A DNA stretch of 27,679 bases. It comes from JBGTIS01 sp041745535 (GTDB taxonomy: Bacteria; Bacteroidota; Bacteroidia; Cytophagales; Cyclobacteriaceae). A program made the position numbers and the translations under genes. A model generated the notes under the pieces. The model had not been told where the DNA came from, did not search any database, and saw only the letters and a list, made by a program, of their open reading frames with translations. How positions within the stretch are numbered: the stretch's first letter is position 1; each line of letters begins with the position of its first letter. The stretch lies in contig JBGTIS010000279.1 of assembly GCA_041745535.1 (NCBI GenBank), forward strand, positions 1-27,679. Reading direction: 5' to 3'. Below, piece after piece: positions 1-6,582 of this stretch.

Positions 1-195
1 CAACAGAAACTCAATGGCTAAAATGTATTCTTCCAGTACCGATAATATATCGGATTCGGCCACACTCACATTCCGCTGCTGAATCATTTTAACCAAATGC
101 TCATGGGTAATACTCTCTTCCGACAGAATCTTTGCCATAAACGTGTTCAGATCAGCCCTTAAATGATTGTATACTAAATCGTACTTTAAAAACAT
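1..195 (-). CDS. HU-like DNA-binding protein, N-terminal part (runs off left edge)
   Basis: The minus-strand frame opens with ATG at 195 and stays open to base 1, giving 65 residues that begin MFLKYDLVYNHL. The pattern of an N-terminal LKYDLV strand, an AKILSEESITHEHLVKMI helix region and a VAESDILSVLEEYI helix resembles the HU-like (HU-HIG) domain of Bacteroidota DNA-binding proteins, where a similar start is followed by a helix-rich dimerisation part. The DNA-binding arm and the C-terminus lie outside the window, so the family call rests on the first half only. A well-formed promoter sits just upstream (229-260), giving a short leader of about 30 nt. An unrelated small helical protein cannot be excluded. 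Confidence 0.6.
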   Translation of the reverse strand, partial: MFLKYDLVYNHLRADLNTFMAKILSEESITHEHLVKMIQQRNVSVAESDILSVLEEYILAIEFLL

Positions 196-228
196 GGTAT
201 CTTTTTTTTGTTAAAAATAATATACCGA

Positions 229-260
229 CAAATTTACATGTGTACGCATTCTGTAACCAA
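229..260 (-). promoter_or_regulatory. Bacteroidota-type promoter of the HU-like gene
   Basis: Read on the minus strand, TTG (260-258) is followed after 21 nt by TAAATTTG (236-229), which matches the -33/-7 consensus TTG-N17..23-TAnnTTTG of the Bacteroidota primary sigma factor. The start codon is 33 nt downstream of the -7 box. Inferred from sequence only. Confidence 0.55.
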
Positions 261-666
261 CTCATATATACTTATTTGTCACCTATGATATAAATAATGA
301 GTATTGTAAAGCAAAATTACTCGAAATATTACTTAAAATATAATTATATATTAAATAGGTTATAAGTATTTACAATAATAAACTGTACTTTAATTATATA
401 TTTCAATATGGAATGTGCTGTAAATTTGGTCTTTTAGCAGAATATTACGGAGCTATTTGTACGAATTGATAATAATTCTTTTTCCCAATTTTATAATTCG
501 GATTATAAGAGCGAAACAATTTTGCAGTTTAACAAGAGAAAGTTAACACTCAAAATAGCCGGATAGAGAAATTTCTTCCCTAAATCAATGAAACTTATAA
601 AAAAACAGACGTTTTATATTAAATTTAGGTATTCAAAAAGAAAATGCGAATCAGATTACTATCACG
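261..666. other. AT-rich intergenic region without a recognised gene
   Basis: This stretch separates the divergent HU-like gene and the toxin-antitoxin operon. It is very AT-rich, has no ORF with protein-like composition and no convincing hairpin. It should hold the promoter of the toxin-antitoxin operon, but no clean TTG/TAnnTTTG pair was found close to position 667. Confidence 0.5.
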
Positions 667-864
667 ATGGAAAATATTGTATTTAAGCCGAAAAGCAAAC
701 AGGAATTAGAATTACTCAAAGCTCTTGGGAAAAAAATGGGCATTAAGTATTCCATGCTTACAAAAGAAGACCAGGAAGATATAGGTTTGTTAAAGGCTAT
801 GAATGAAGGGAGAACGAGGAAGCACGTCTCAAGAGATAGTGTGATGAAAATCCTTAAAGGATGA
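667..864 (+). CDS. Small antitoxin of a RelE/ParE-type toxin-antitoxin pair
   Basis: A 65-residue, lysine-rich, mostly helical protein (begins MENIVFKPKSKQELELLKAL) whose stop codon overlaps the start of the next gene (ATGA, 861-864). It has the layout common to small Bacteroidota antitoxins: a short N-terminal strand, a long amphipathic helix (residues ~10-25) and a charged tail (RKHVSRDSVMKILKG) that could bind the toxin. The family is not identified with certainty. The antitoxin role is inferred from size, overlap and the RelE/ParE-like partner downstream. Such operons are usually autoregulated by the antitoxin-toxin complex, but no operator was identified here. Confidence 0.65.
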   Translation: MENIVFKPKSKQELELLKALGKKMGIKYSMLTKEDQEDIGLLKAMNEGRTRKHVSRDSVMKILKG

Positions 865-1127
865 AAGTAGTATTTGACAGTAAGTTTGCTAAAGATTTAA
901 AGAATTTGCCTGACCGCGAGGTTAAAAATGAAATTGCAGAGGCAATTGAAGTAATTGAAAAAGCAAGCAAACTTTCAGATATACCGAATCTTAGAAAGAT
1001 GAAAGGAGCTAGAAATGCTTATCGTTTACGAGTAAGAAATTTTCGGTTAGGTTTCTTTTACCGGAACCAGGAAATTGAATTTGTGCGTTGTCTTGACCGG
1101 AAGGATATTTACAAGAAGTTTCCCTAA
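861..1127 (+). CDS. RelE/ParE superfamily toxin
   Basis: This 88-residue protein has the compact RelE/ParE fold signature: an N-terminal strand (MKVVFDSKFAKDLKNLP), two helices (~10-45), then strands with the typical core NAYRLRVRNFRLGFFYR, and a C-terminal CLDRKDIYKKFP, close to the 'HRxDIY' tail of many family members. RelE members are ribosome-dependent mRNA endonucleases and ParE members poison DNA gyrase. The sequence alone does not decide which applies, although the YRLRVRNFRLGF core is more RelE-like. It overlaps the antitoxin gene by 4 nt, so translation is probably coupled. Length and reading frame look intact. Confidence 0.82.
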   Translation: MKVVFDSKFAKDLKNLPDREVKNEIAEAIEVIEKASKLSDIPNLRKMKGARNAYRLRVRNFRLGFFYRNQEIEFVRCLDRKDIYKKFP

Positions 1128-1198
1128 ATAATCTCCTACTATTAATTTAAAGGAAAATTATTGCTGGGATGCACAGTAGATATTCTAATGAGAACGGG

Positions 1199-1219
1199 AT
1201 CCCGCAACAAGTGCGGGAA
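1199..1219. repeat. Short hairpin between convergent genes
   Basis: TCCCGCA (1200-1206) and TGCGGGA (1212-1218) form a perfect 7-bp stem with a 5-nt loop, between the convergent toxin gene (ends 1127) and membrane-protein gene (ends 1279). It could terminate transcription in both directions, but there is no T-tract on either side. Confidence 0.35.
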
Positions 1220-1278
1220 GCGCAAGTAATTGATGCATAGCTCTAATTATTTTAAAATTACTTCTCTCTGAACTGGTA

Positions 1279-2643
1279 TTATTCATGCGCCATCGCGACA
1301 TGTTTCCTACTCTTTTTAGTGGTTCTTTTCTTCTCCGCATAATACCGGATAATAAAAAGGGCAGACAGGTAAAAGGGGAACATAGGAATTTTATACCGCA
1401 CCAACGAACCGAAATTATAAGTGGATACGCCAATCGCGAAACTGAACATAATAGCGAAAACCAGGCAAAAGGTAATAATAGGGCGAGAAGAAACAGTTTT
1501 AAACACATGCCCAATACCTGCCTGAAAAAATATTTGTAATGTTAAAAATAATACTACCAGGTTTTCCAGTGCCGACAAAAGCATCACCGGATTTCGAACT
1601 TCCCAAAGGTAAGGCCGGAACAAAGTTACATTTACCGCCATTGGAAATTTTTTAATAAGGGCTGGTACACTAAAATCAGAATCATTACCCAGCGTATAAC
1701 CTGAACCTTCCTGAAACACACTTACTCTGGCCAAATAGATAGCGGTAATCTCTGCCGTTTGCGTCAATGTTTCCATGGAATACCTTGTATTATCCTCTCC
1801 TATTTTAATAAGTGCCAGGTACCCAAGGACCCCTCCTATTCCAAATAAAAGGGGAAGCACCATTATTTTTAACAGAGGATTTCGAATCGCCTCGGCATTG
1901 GCAATAAATATCCAAACAATGGCTGCTGGCACAAAACAAAGTAAAATATAGATCTTGATTGAAAAAATGGTATACAGGGCTAATAACAATATTATAGATC
2001 CCTGAATTTTGCTTGTTTTATCTATAAAAACACGCACAATGGCCCAGGTAGCCCAGCCCAATGCCCCCAGGGTAATGGTATCTTTCAAAATTCCGGAGCC
2101 CCAGAAAAAAACTGAAGGTATAAATAGCATCGCAATGGCAAACTCCCGATGCAGGCTGGGAAATAGTTTATAGAAAGTTTTGAATAAGGCCCATACACCT
2201 GAAAAGCTGATTGCCGCAAATATTACAGCGATTGCCGAATAAGTATGAAAAGTTAATAAACTGAATACAGCTATAATCCGGATCACAAAATATTCGGTGG
2301 GCGAACGAAACCAGTACATTTTCACCGCATAGTTAAAAATCTCTGGCGTATATTCACCCTTGGCTAATAACAAATGCATGCCTGTAGTAGAAGATTTTCC
2401 AAATGCCTCATAAATAATACCCGCTTCTCTGAAATAATTAAAAGTATCGCCACTAGGTTTGCCTCCTCCATAATAAAACTGGTAGATTAAACCCACGGCA
2501 ATGGCACCTATTATTTTTACGGTAAGGGCGGGGATAAAATACTTTTGGGTTCGCTGGTCAGAAAATCGGGCACGTACCTGAAAAGCAATCATATAAATGA
2601 TTACTATATAGATAGGGGTAATTAAAAAATCTTTTAGTTCCAT
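1279..2643 (-). CDS. Polytopic membrane protein, possibly linked to surface polysaccharide
   Basis: The protein has about 454 residues with roughly ten hydrophobic spans, so it is an integral inner-membrane protein. I choose the ATG at 2643 (MELKDFLITPIYIVIIYM), which puts the first membrane helix directly at the N-terminus; the frame is open 18 codons further upstream. A soluble-looking stretch follows the second helix (GGGKPSGDTFNYFREAGIIYEAF), and a FWGSGILKD motif lies mid-protein. This size, helix number and motif recall Bacteroidota proteins found beside glycan-polymer genes (polymerase or ligase-like), but no signature of a specific enzyme is visible and no glycan gene is adjacent. The C-terminus is basic (KKRTTKKSRKH), consistent with a cytoplasmic end. 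Confidence 0.7.
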   Translation of the reverse strand: MELKDFLITPIYIVIIYMIAFQVRARFSDQRTQKYFIPALTVKIIGAIAVGLIYQFYYGGGKPSGDTFNYFREAGIIYEAFGKSSTTGMHLLLAKGEYTPEIFNYAVKMYWFRSPTEYFVIRIIAVFSLLTFHTYSAIAVIFAAISFSGVWALFKTFYKLFPSLHREFAIAMLFIPSVFFWGSGILKDTITLGALGWATWAIVRVFIDKTSKIQGSIILLLALYTIFSIKIYILLCFVPAAIVWIFIANAEAIRNPLLKIMVLPLLFGIGGVLGYLALIKIGEDNTRYSMETLTQTAEITAIYLARVSVFQEGSGYTLGNDSDFSVPALIKKFPMAVNVTLFRPYLWEVRNPVMLLSALENLVVLFLTLQIFFQAGIGHVFKTVSSRPIITFCLVFAIMFSFAIGVSTYNFGSLVRYKIPMFPFYLSALFIIRYYAEKKRTTKKSRKHVAMAHE

Positions 2644-2710
2644 GCAAAAAAATAAGATCAGGTCATCGGGTTCAGGCAGTGTTAAGCAAGTGGACAAAAG
2701 GAATAAAGTA

Positions 2711-2815
2711 CTCCTTGCCGGATTTATTCCGGCATCCCTTCATGAGACCTAGCGCGGCTACCGCCGGAATTCGGCCCAGCCTCATCAGGTCGGCTCTCCG
2801 ACGGGGATACCTGAA
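2711..2815. repeat. GC-rich cluster of small palindromes
   Basis: A GC-rich island in otherwise AT-rich intergenic DNA. TGCCGGA (2716-2722) pairs with TCCGGCA (2728-2734). Further on, TCAGGT and ACCTGA bracket an inner GTCGG/CCGAC pair around 2777-2815. It resembles degenerate intergenic repeat units and has no coding signal. Confidence 0.4.
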
Positions 2816-2865
2816 AATTAATGTTCACTTACTTAATACATCGTAAACTAAATAATTGAGTATTT

Positions 2866-2954
2866 ATCATGCTGAGGAACGAAGCATCTAAGCGGCAAAC
2901 GAGCATTAAAAGTATTCGTTATACTTAGGATGCTTCGCGTGCGCTCAGCATAAC
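2866..2954. repeat. REP/MITE-like inverted repeat
   Basis: The left arm starting ATGCTGAG at 2869 and running to CGAAGCATCTAAG is matched in reverse complement by CTTAGGATGCTTCG...CTCAGCAT ending near 2952. The arms are about 25 nt with a few mismatches and a loop of about 35 nt. Structures of this type are typical of short dispersed palindromic elements. No second copy was seen in this window. Confidence 0.5.
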
Positions 2955-3108
2955 AAACAATTGAAAACTTAAGTTACAGTGTATTAAGCAAAAGTAATTC
3001 GGTATTTTCTTGCCTTAAAACTATTGCTCACCTGCTTATTTCCTGGCTAAGAAAATATTCTCAATATTGATGCCAGGGAAGTGGGAAGTTAGAATTTGGA
3101 AATGTTGA

Positions 3109-3152
3109 ATGATGAATGTTGAATTGATATAGCTCCATTCAACATTCATCAT
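3109..3152. repeat. Perfect 16-bp inverted repeat
   Basis: ATGATGAATGTTGAAT (3109-3124) and its exact reverse complement (3137-3152) surround a 12-nt loop. It lies just downstream (minus strand) of the TolC remnant. The equivalent place behind the intact tolC-family gene carries a related 17-bp repeat (3959-4011), so the structure is part of a ~150-bp duplicated unit. It may act as a transcription terminator for the minus-strand gene. Confidence 0.6.
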
Positions 3153-3191
3153 CAAAATCAAGAAGTAAAAGTCAATTCCAGCTTCCAACTT

Positions 3192-3251
3192 CTAAAAATC
3201 AATCTGTTTGCCCTGGTAGAAATCAATCTGTTTGAGGCTGAAAATGTTGTG
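3192..3251 (-). pseudogene. 3' remnant of a TolC-family gene
   Basis: Only the last 19 codons survive. The minus-strand reading ends IFSLKQIDFYQGKQIDF then TAG, against IFSLKLLDFYQGKPIDF then TAG for the intact TolC-family protein that ends at 4051, i.e. 14 of 17 residues identical. An in-frame TAG lies immediately upstream (3252-3254) and homology is lost there. The similarity continues into the 3' untranslated DNA (3101-3191 versus 3957-4050), so this is a duplicated gene end, not a chance match. The remnant implies a second outer-membrane efflux gene once stood here, or a partial tandem duplication. Confidence 0.65.
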
Positions 3252-3315
3252 CTATCAGAAGAAGGAATAGATAATTGGAAAAATAAAATGATAAATGTAA
3301 CTTCCTTTAAAAAAC

Positions 3316-3923
3316 ATGAAAGCTCAGCAATTATCAGAGTTTACCATATAAGAATATATCAACCATGAAATTGAAATCGGACAAAGGTATGAATACCATC
3401 ATGGGCAGCTATATGCTATGTCGGGTGGTACGATCAACCATGGCATTTTATGTGGTAATGTCTATGCGGAACTAAGAAACAGCTTGCGAAGCAGGCAATC
3501 AACCTGTAAAGCATTGACTGCTGAAGTTAAGTTACATATCCAGTCAGAAAACTTGTATATCCTGATGCTATGGTGGTTTGTGAAGAAATACAAAAATCAG
3601 AGCGTGACAGTAATGCATTGACTAATCCTATATTAATAGCGGAATGCCGCCCAATAGAAGTATTATCTAAAAATACTGCGAGTTATGATCTCGTATCCAC
3701 GACGGGAGGAGACAAGTTTTATAAATATCGTCAGATACCAACCTTACAAGAATATGTTTTAATAGAACAAGAGAAAGTGGTAGTGAAGATTTACAGTAAG
3801 CAGCCTAATACAGATTTATGGAAAATTTCAAGAGTGGAAGGATTAGACCAAACTATCAGATTTGTTTCCATTGGTATTGAAATTAGTACGAAAGATTTAT
3901 ATTCAGATGTTGAAGGATTGTAA
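3316..3923 (+). pseudogene. Uma2-family endonuclease-like gene, disrupted
   Basis: Joined across frames, the product reads like a Uma2 (DUF820, PD-(D/E)XK fold) protein: MKAQQLSEFTI, then EYINHEIEIGQRYEYHHGQL, AMSGGTINHG, and after the break MVVCEEIQKSE, ILIAE...EVLSKNTASYD, DKFYKYRQIPTLQEYVLIEQ. Two lesions are seen. An in-frame TAA is codon 12 (3349-3351), where the family has a sense codon between FTI and EY. A one-base loss near 3558-3560 turns the expected (I/Y)PDAMVV into a different frame. Two short extra segments (CRPIE, about 3645; LVST, about 3693) may also be later insertions. Family members are common, often multicopy, in Bacteroidota and cyanobacteria, with poorly known function. 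The gene lies between the two copies of a ~150-bp direct repeat. Confidence 0.8.
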
Positions 3924-3958
3924 AATTAAAAGAGGGAAATTAGAAATATTGAATTAGA

Positions 3959-4011
3959 AATGTTAAATGTTGAATTGGCATAACTCCACTCATCATTCAA
4001 CATTTAACATT
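3959..4011. terminator. 17-bp inverted repeat between convergent genes
   Basis: AATGTTAAATGTTGAAT (3959-3975) pairs perfectly with 3995-4011 across a 19-nt loop. It sits between the Uma2 pseudogene (plus, ends 3923) and the TolC-family gene (minus, ends 4051), where a bidirectional terminator is expected. It is AT-rich and lacks a strong T-tract, so it may instead be just a repeat element related to the one at 3109-3152. Confidence 0.45.
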
Positions 4012-4050
4012 CATCATCCAGAATTGAAAGTCACTTCCGACTTCCATCTT

Positions 4051-5538
4051 CTAAAAATCAATCGGTTTTCCCTGATAAAAATCCAGCAGTTTCAGGCTGA
4101 ATATGTAATCGTATTTGGCGCGGATCAGGTCCGATTCGGCGGTATTCAGGTCGGCTTTGGCCTGACTGAATTCTACGGCATTTACGCCGCCCAGGTTAAA
4201 ACGGGTTTCGGTGCTGCGGAAGGCTTCCCGCAAAGAGGTTACCTGCCGGTCGGTGGCGGCGTAACTTTTGGCAGCAGCTTTGGCATCCAGATATGCCTGC
4301 TCAATAGTTTGGCGCAACTGATTTTTAGCATTTATGGCATCGTATCTGGCATTTTCCATCTGGATTTCCGCATTGCTTACAGCGGAGGCCACCTGCAAAT
4401 TGTTAAAAATAGGAATGTTTAAATTGATCCCTACAAATTTTCTCAGGTTGAAATCTAACTGATTAAAATAGGTGTTCTCCTGAAATTCAACCGGTAAGGT
4501 TTGGGGCTGTACAATTACCATATCCGGATTTCCTTTTACAAATCCACCGGTTTCTATCAACTGGGTTACATTTTCCGCCCCAGGCTTGGGAATTATGTTG
4601 GGGGCCACACTGGAATATGAACTGAAAACCCCACCACTTATGGATAAATTAGGATACCGGTTTCCTTTGGCAATGGCTACATCATATTGCGAACTTAGTA
4701 TCCGGGCTTCCGCGCTTTTAATAGCGGGTTGCTCCTGAACGGCTGTTTCATAAATATCCTGGGCATCGACTACTATTTCAGCTTCTTCAGGCACATCCAA
4801 CTCTGGTATTACTATTTCCAGCGTACGGTCGGCCGGAATTTGCAGGAGTTGCTTTAGCTGTAATTTGGATATGGCCAGGTTATTTTCCGCATTGATGATC
4901 TCCAGTTCATCGGTGGCTTTCTGGGCCTGCAACGGCAGCACATTGGCTTCGGGTAAGGAACCGGCAGCCACCAGCTTTTGGGTACGTGCCAGTTGCAGGT
5001 CGGTGGTTCCTGTGCGCAACCGGGCGCTTTCCAGTAACTCTGTATTAAATAGTATTTGCGTATAGGCTGAAATTACGTTCAGGGTAATCGTGTTTTTGGT
5101 ATCCTCCAGATTGTACTGACTTATCGCCAGATCGCTGCGGTTTCTTTTAATGGTATTAAGCTTCTGTAAGCCGTTGAACAAAGTCAGATTTGAGCTCAGC
5201 CCATAGCTTTGTGAGCTTACCGGATTTTCTTCATACTGATTGGTAAACGGGTTAACCGATCGCCCCAGGTTATAATTATAACTGGCGCTGCCATTTACCG
5301 AGGGTAACAAATCGGCTTTGGCCTGATTAATAGCGACCTGGCTGGAAACAACACCGAGTTCGCTTTGTCGGATGCCTACATTATTTTTAATAGCATAGTC
5401 GATGCACTCAAGCAAAGTACGTCGAAACAGATTATCTTCTTCTTTGTTATCCTGGCGCTCCTGTGCGAAACATAAGTGTGTAAAAGCTAATAGTAAACAT
5501 GCTATGCATAAAGATCGGAAGGTTGTGGTCGCGCTCAT
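4051..5538 (-). CDS. TolC-family outer-membrane efflux protein
   Basis: The protein has 495 residues. A signal peptide (1-25, hydrophobic core CIACLLLAFTHL, cleavage near CFA/QE) directs it to the periplasm. The mature part shows the two-fold OEP repeat: the first half starts LLECIDYAIKNNVGIRQSELGV, QVAINQAKADLLPSVNGSASYNYNLG; the second repeats it at DIYETAVQEQPAIKSAEARILSSQYDVAIAKGNRYPNLSISGG. Long coiled-coil helices lie between and near the end. TolC trimers form the outer-membrane channel of tripartite export pumps and type I secretion. The usual membrane-fusion and pump genes are not in the window; a minus-strand operon would continue to the left, where only a remnant of a second tolC end is found. 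The start gives a proper signal peptide. Confidence 0.93.
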   Translation of the reverse strand: MSATTTFRSLCIACLLLAFTHLCFAQERQDNKEEDNLFRRTLLECIDYAIKNNVGIRQSELGVVSSQVAINQAKADLLPSVNGSASYNYNLGRSVNPFTNQYEENPVSSQSYGLSSNLTLFNGLQKLNTIKRNRSDLAISQYNLEDTKNTITLNVISAYTQILFNTELLESARLRTGTTDLQLARTQKLVAAGSLPEANVLPLQAQKATDELEIINAENNLAISKLQLKQLLQIPADRTLEIVIPELDVPEEAEIVVDAQDIYETAVQEQPAIKSAEARILSSQYDVAIAKGNRYPNLSISGGVFSSYSSVAPNIIPKPGAENVTQLIETGGFVKGNPDMVIVQPQTLPVEFQENTYFNQLDFNLRKFVGINLNIPIFNNLQVASAVSNAEIQMENARYDAINAKNQLRQTIEQAYLDAKAAAKSYAATDRQVTSLREAFRSTETRFNLGGVNAVEFSQAKADLNTAESDLIRAKYDYIFSLKLLDFYQGKPIDF

Positions 5539-5738
5539 AATTCAAATGTTTTATAAAAAATTATCTGTGCATCATTGCAAGCTATTTTCAATTATCAGCA
5601 GAATAGCCAAAGCTAGTCAATAATCCTGACTGCGGAATAAACCTATTCTCCGTATCAAAGACAAAACAAGTTATTTGAAACCAAAAAAAAGCAGTTTAAA
5701 CCGGGCCATTTCAATAAATAAGAAACATGTATGGATAA

Positions 5739-6383
5739 CTAATCAGCATTCTTTTGCAGAATAACAATTCTGTCATTGTCGGTCAGGTGTATGGTGAAAT
5801 TGTATTGCCTGGCAATATAGGCGAAGGTATGAGTATGATAAAAACAAACATGCGTTACATCGCGGCGATAATGCCAGTTGTCAAAGGCTGTTTGCTCAGA
5901 CCAGAAATTAGTCATTACACATAAATATCCGTTTGGGTGCAGCAATCTGGTAATGGTGCTGATGGTTTCTTTCGGATTGAAAAAATGCTCAAAGCACTCG
6001 GAAGCGAATACACAATGGTAAGGCGGATGTAAAGGAAAATCGTAAAAAAACGGATCATAATAGTCGCTGCTGAACCCTTCTTTTTCAAGTATCTGCGATA
6101 ATACCGGCGCAGGTCCGCATCCATAATCCAGAATTTTCATATCCGGCTGTAGCAATGGTAAAGCCGGACGCACGATCTGGTAAAGAAAATTTACATAACC
6201 GGTGTTCTCTATATTATTATTGTGTTCTTCATACCTGTTTTTCTCAGTTGTTTTATCCGGAAAAAATTTTTGATCCATAAACCGCAAATAGCATTTTGCA
6301 CACTGGTAATAAATCCGCTGGTCGGGTGTAACCATGGTTTCAGAAGATACAGTTTCGCACAGTGGACATACAACACCCGACAT
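5739..6383 (-). CDS. Class I SAM-dependent methyltransferase with N-terminal zinc knuckle
   Basis: I start the protein at the ATG at 6383 (MSGVVCPLCETVSSETM), giving 214 residues; the frame is open 21 codons upstream but those residues do not look like the family. An N-terminal CPLC...CAKC pair (about residues 6-34) should bind zinc. The Rossmann-fold methyltransferase core follows, with SAM-binding motif I ILDYGCGPAPVLSQIL, an acidic strand end (YYDPFF), and FASECFEHFFNPKETI, which is the motif II/III region of Methyltransf_11/23 proteins. Such zinc-knuckle methyltransferases often act on sugars or small molecules, but the substrate cannot be told. It lies downstream of the acyl-CoA dehydrogenase but is separated from it by a terminator, so it is likely a separate transcript. 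Confidence 0.85.
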   Translation of the reverse strand: MSGVVCPLCETVSSETMVTPDQRIYYQCAKCYLRFMDQKFFPDKTTEKNRYEEHNNNIENTGYVNFLYQIVRPALPLLQPDMKILDYGCGPAPVLSQILEKEGFSSDYYDPFFYDFPLHPPYHCVFASECFEHFFNPKETISTITRLLHPNGYLCVMTNFWSEQTAFDNWHYRRDVTHVCFYHTHTFAYIARQYNFTIHLTDNDRIVILQKNAD

Positions 6384-6518
6384 AAGTTCATTTATTTTTT
6401 TGAAAGCTATAAAACAGTTCAATGCTGGACAAATTTTCGGTATCATGAATGAAAAATCAAGGAGCGGTTAAGGATATAACAGCATTTTAACCCTAAAACA
6501 GTCGGGTCTTTCAAACAA

Positions 6519-6548
6519 AAAACCCTGTCGGTTCTTCGACAGGGTTTT
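6519..6548 (-). terminator. Rho-independent terminator of the acyl-CoA dehydrogenase gene
   Basis: A perfect 12-bp stem (6519-6530 with 6537-6548, core ACCCTGTCG/CGACAGGGT) closes a 6-nt loop (gttctt). On the minus strand it is followed by the run TTTTTTGTTTG. It begins 35 nt past the stop of the acyl-CoA dehydrogenase gene. Confidence 0.85.
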
Positions 6549-6582
6549 CGGTACAACTAACTGTATAAAATGGACTTATTTT

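Noticed and set aside
1185..1539. Overlapping frames on both strands at the 3' end of the membrane-protein gene
   Set aside because: They are shadows of the polytopic membrane protein frame; compositions are not protein-like.
3967..4422. 151-residue plus-strand frame antisense to the TolC-family gene
   Set aside because: It lies within the reverse strand of an unambiguous outer-membrane protein gene and starts inside the inverted repeat.
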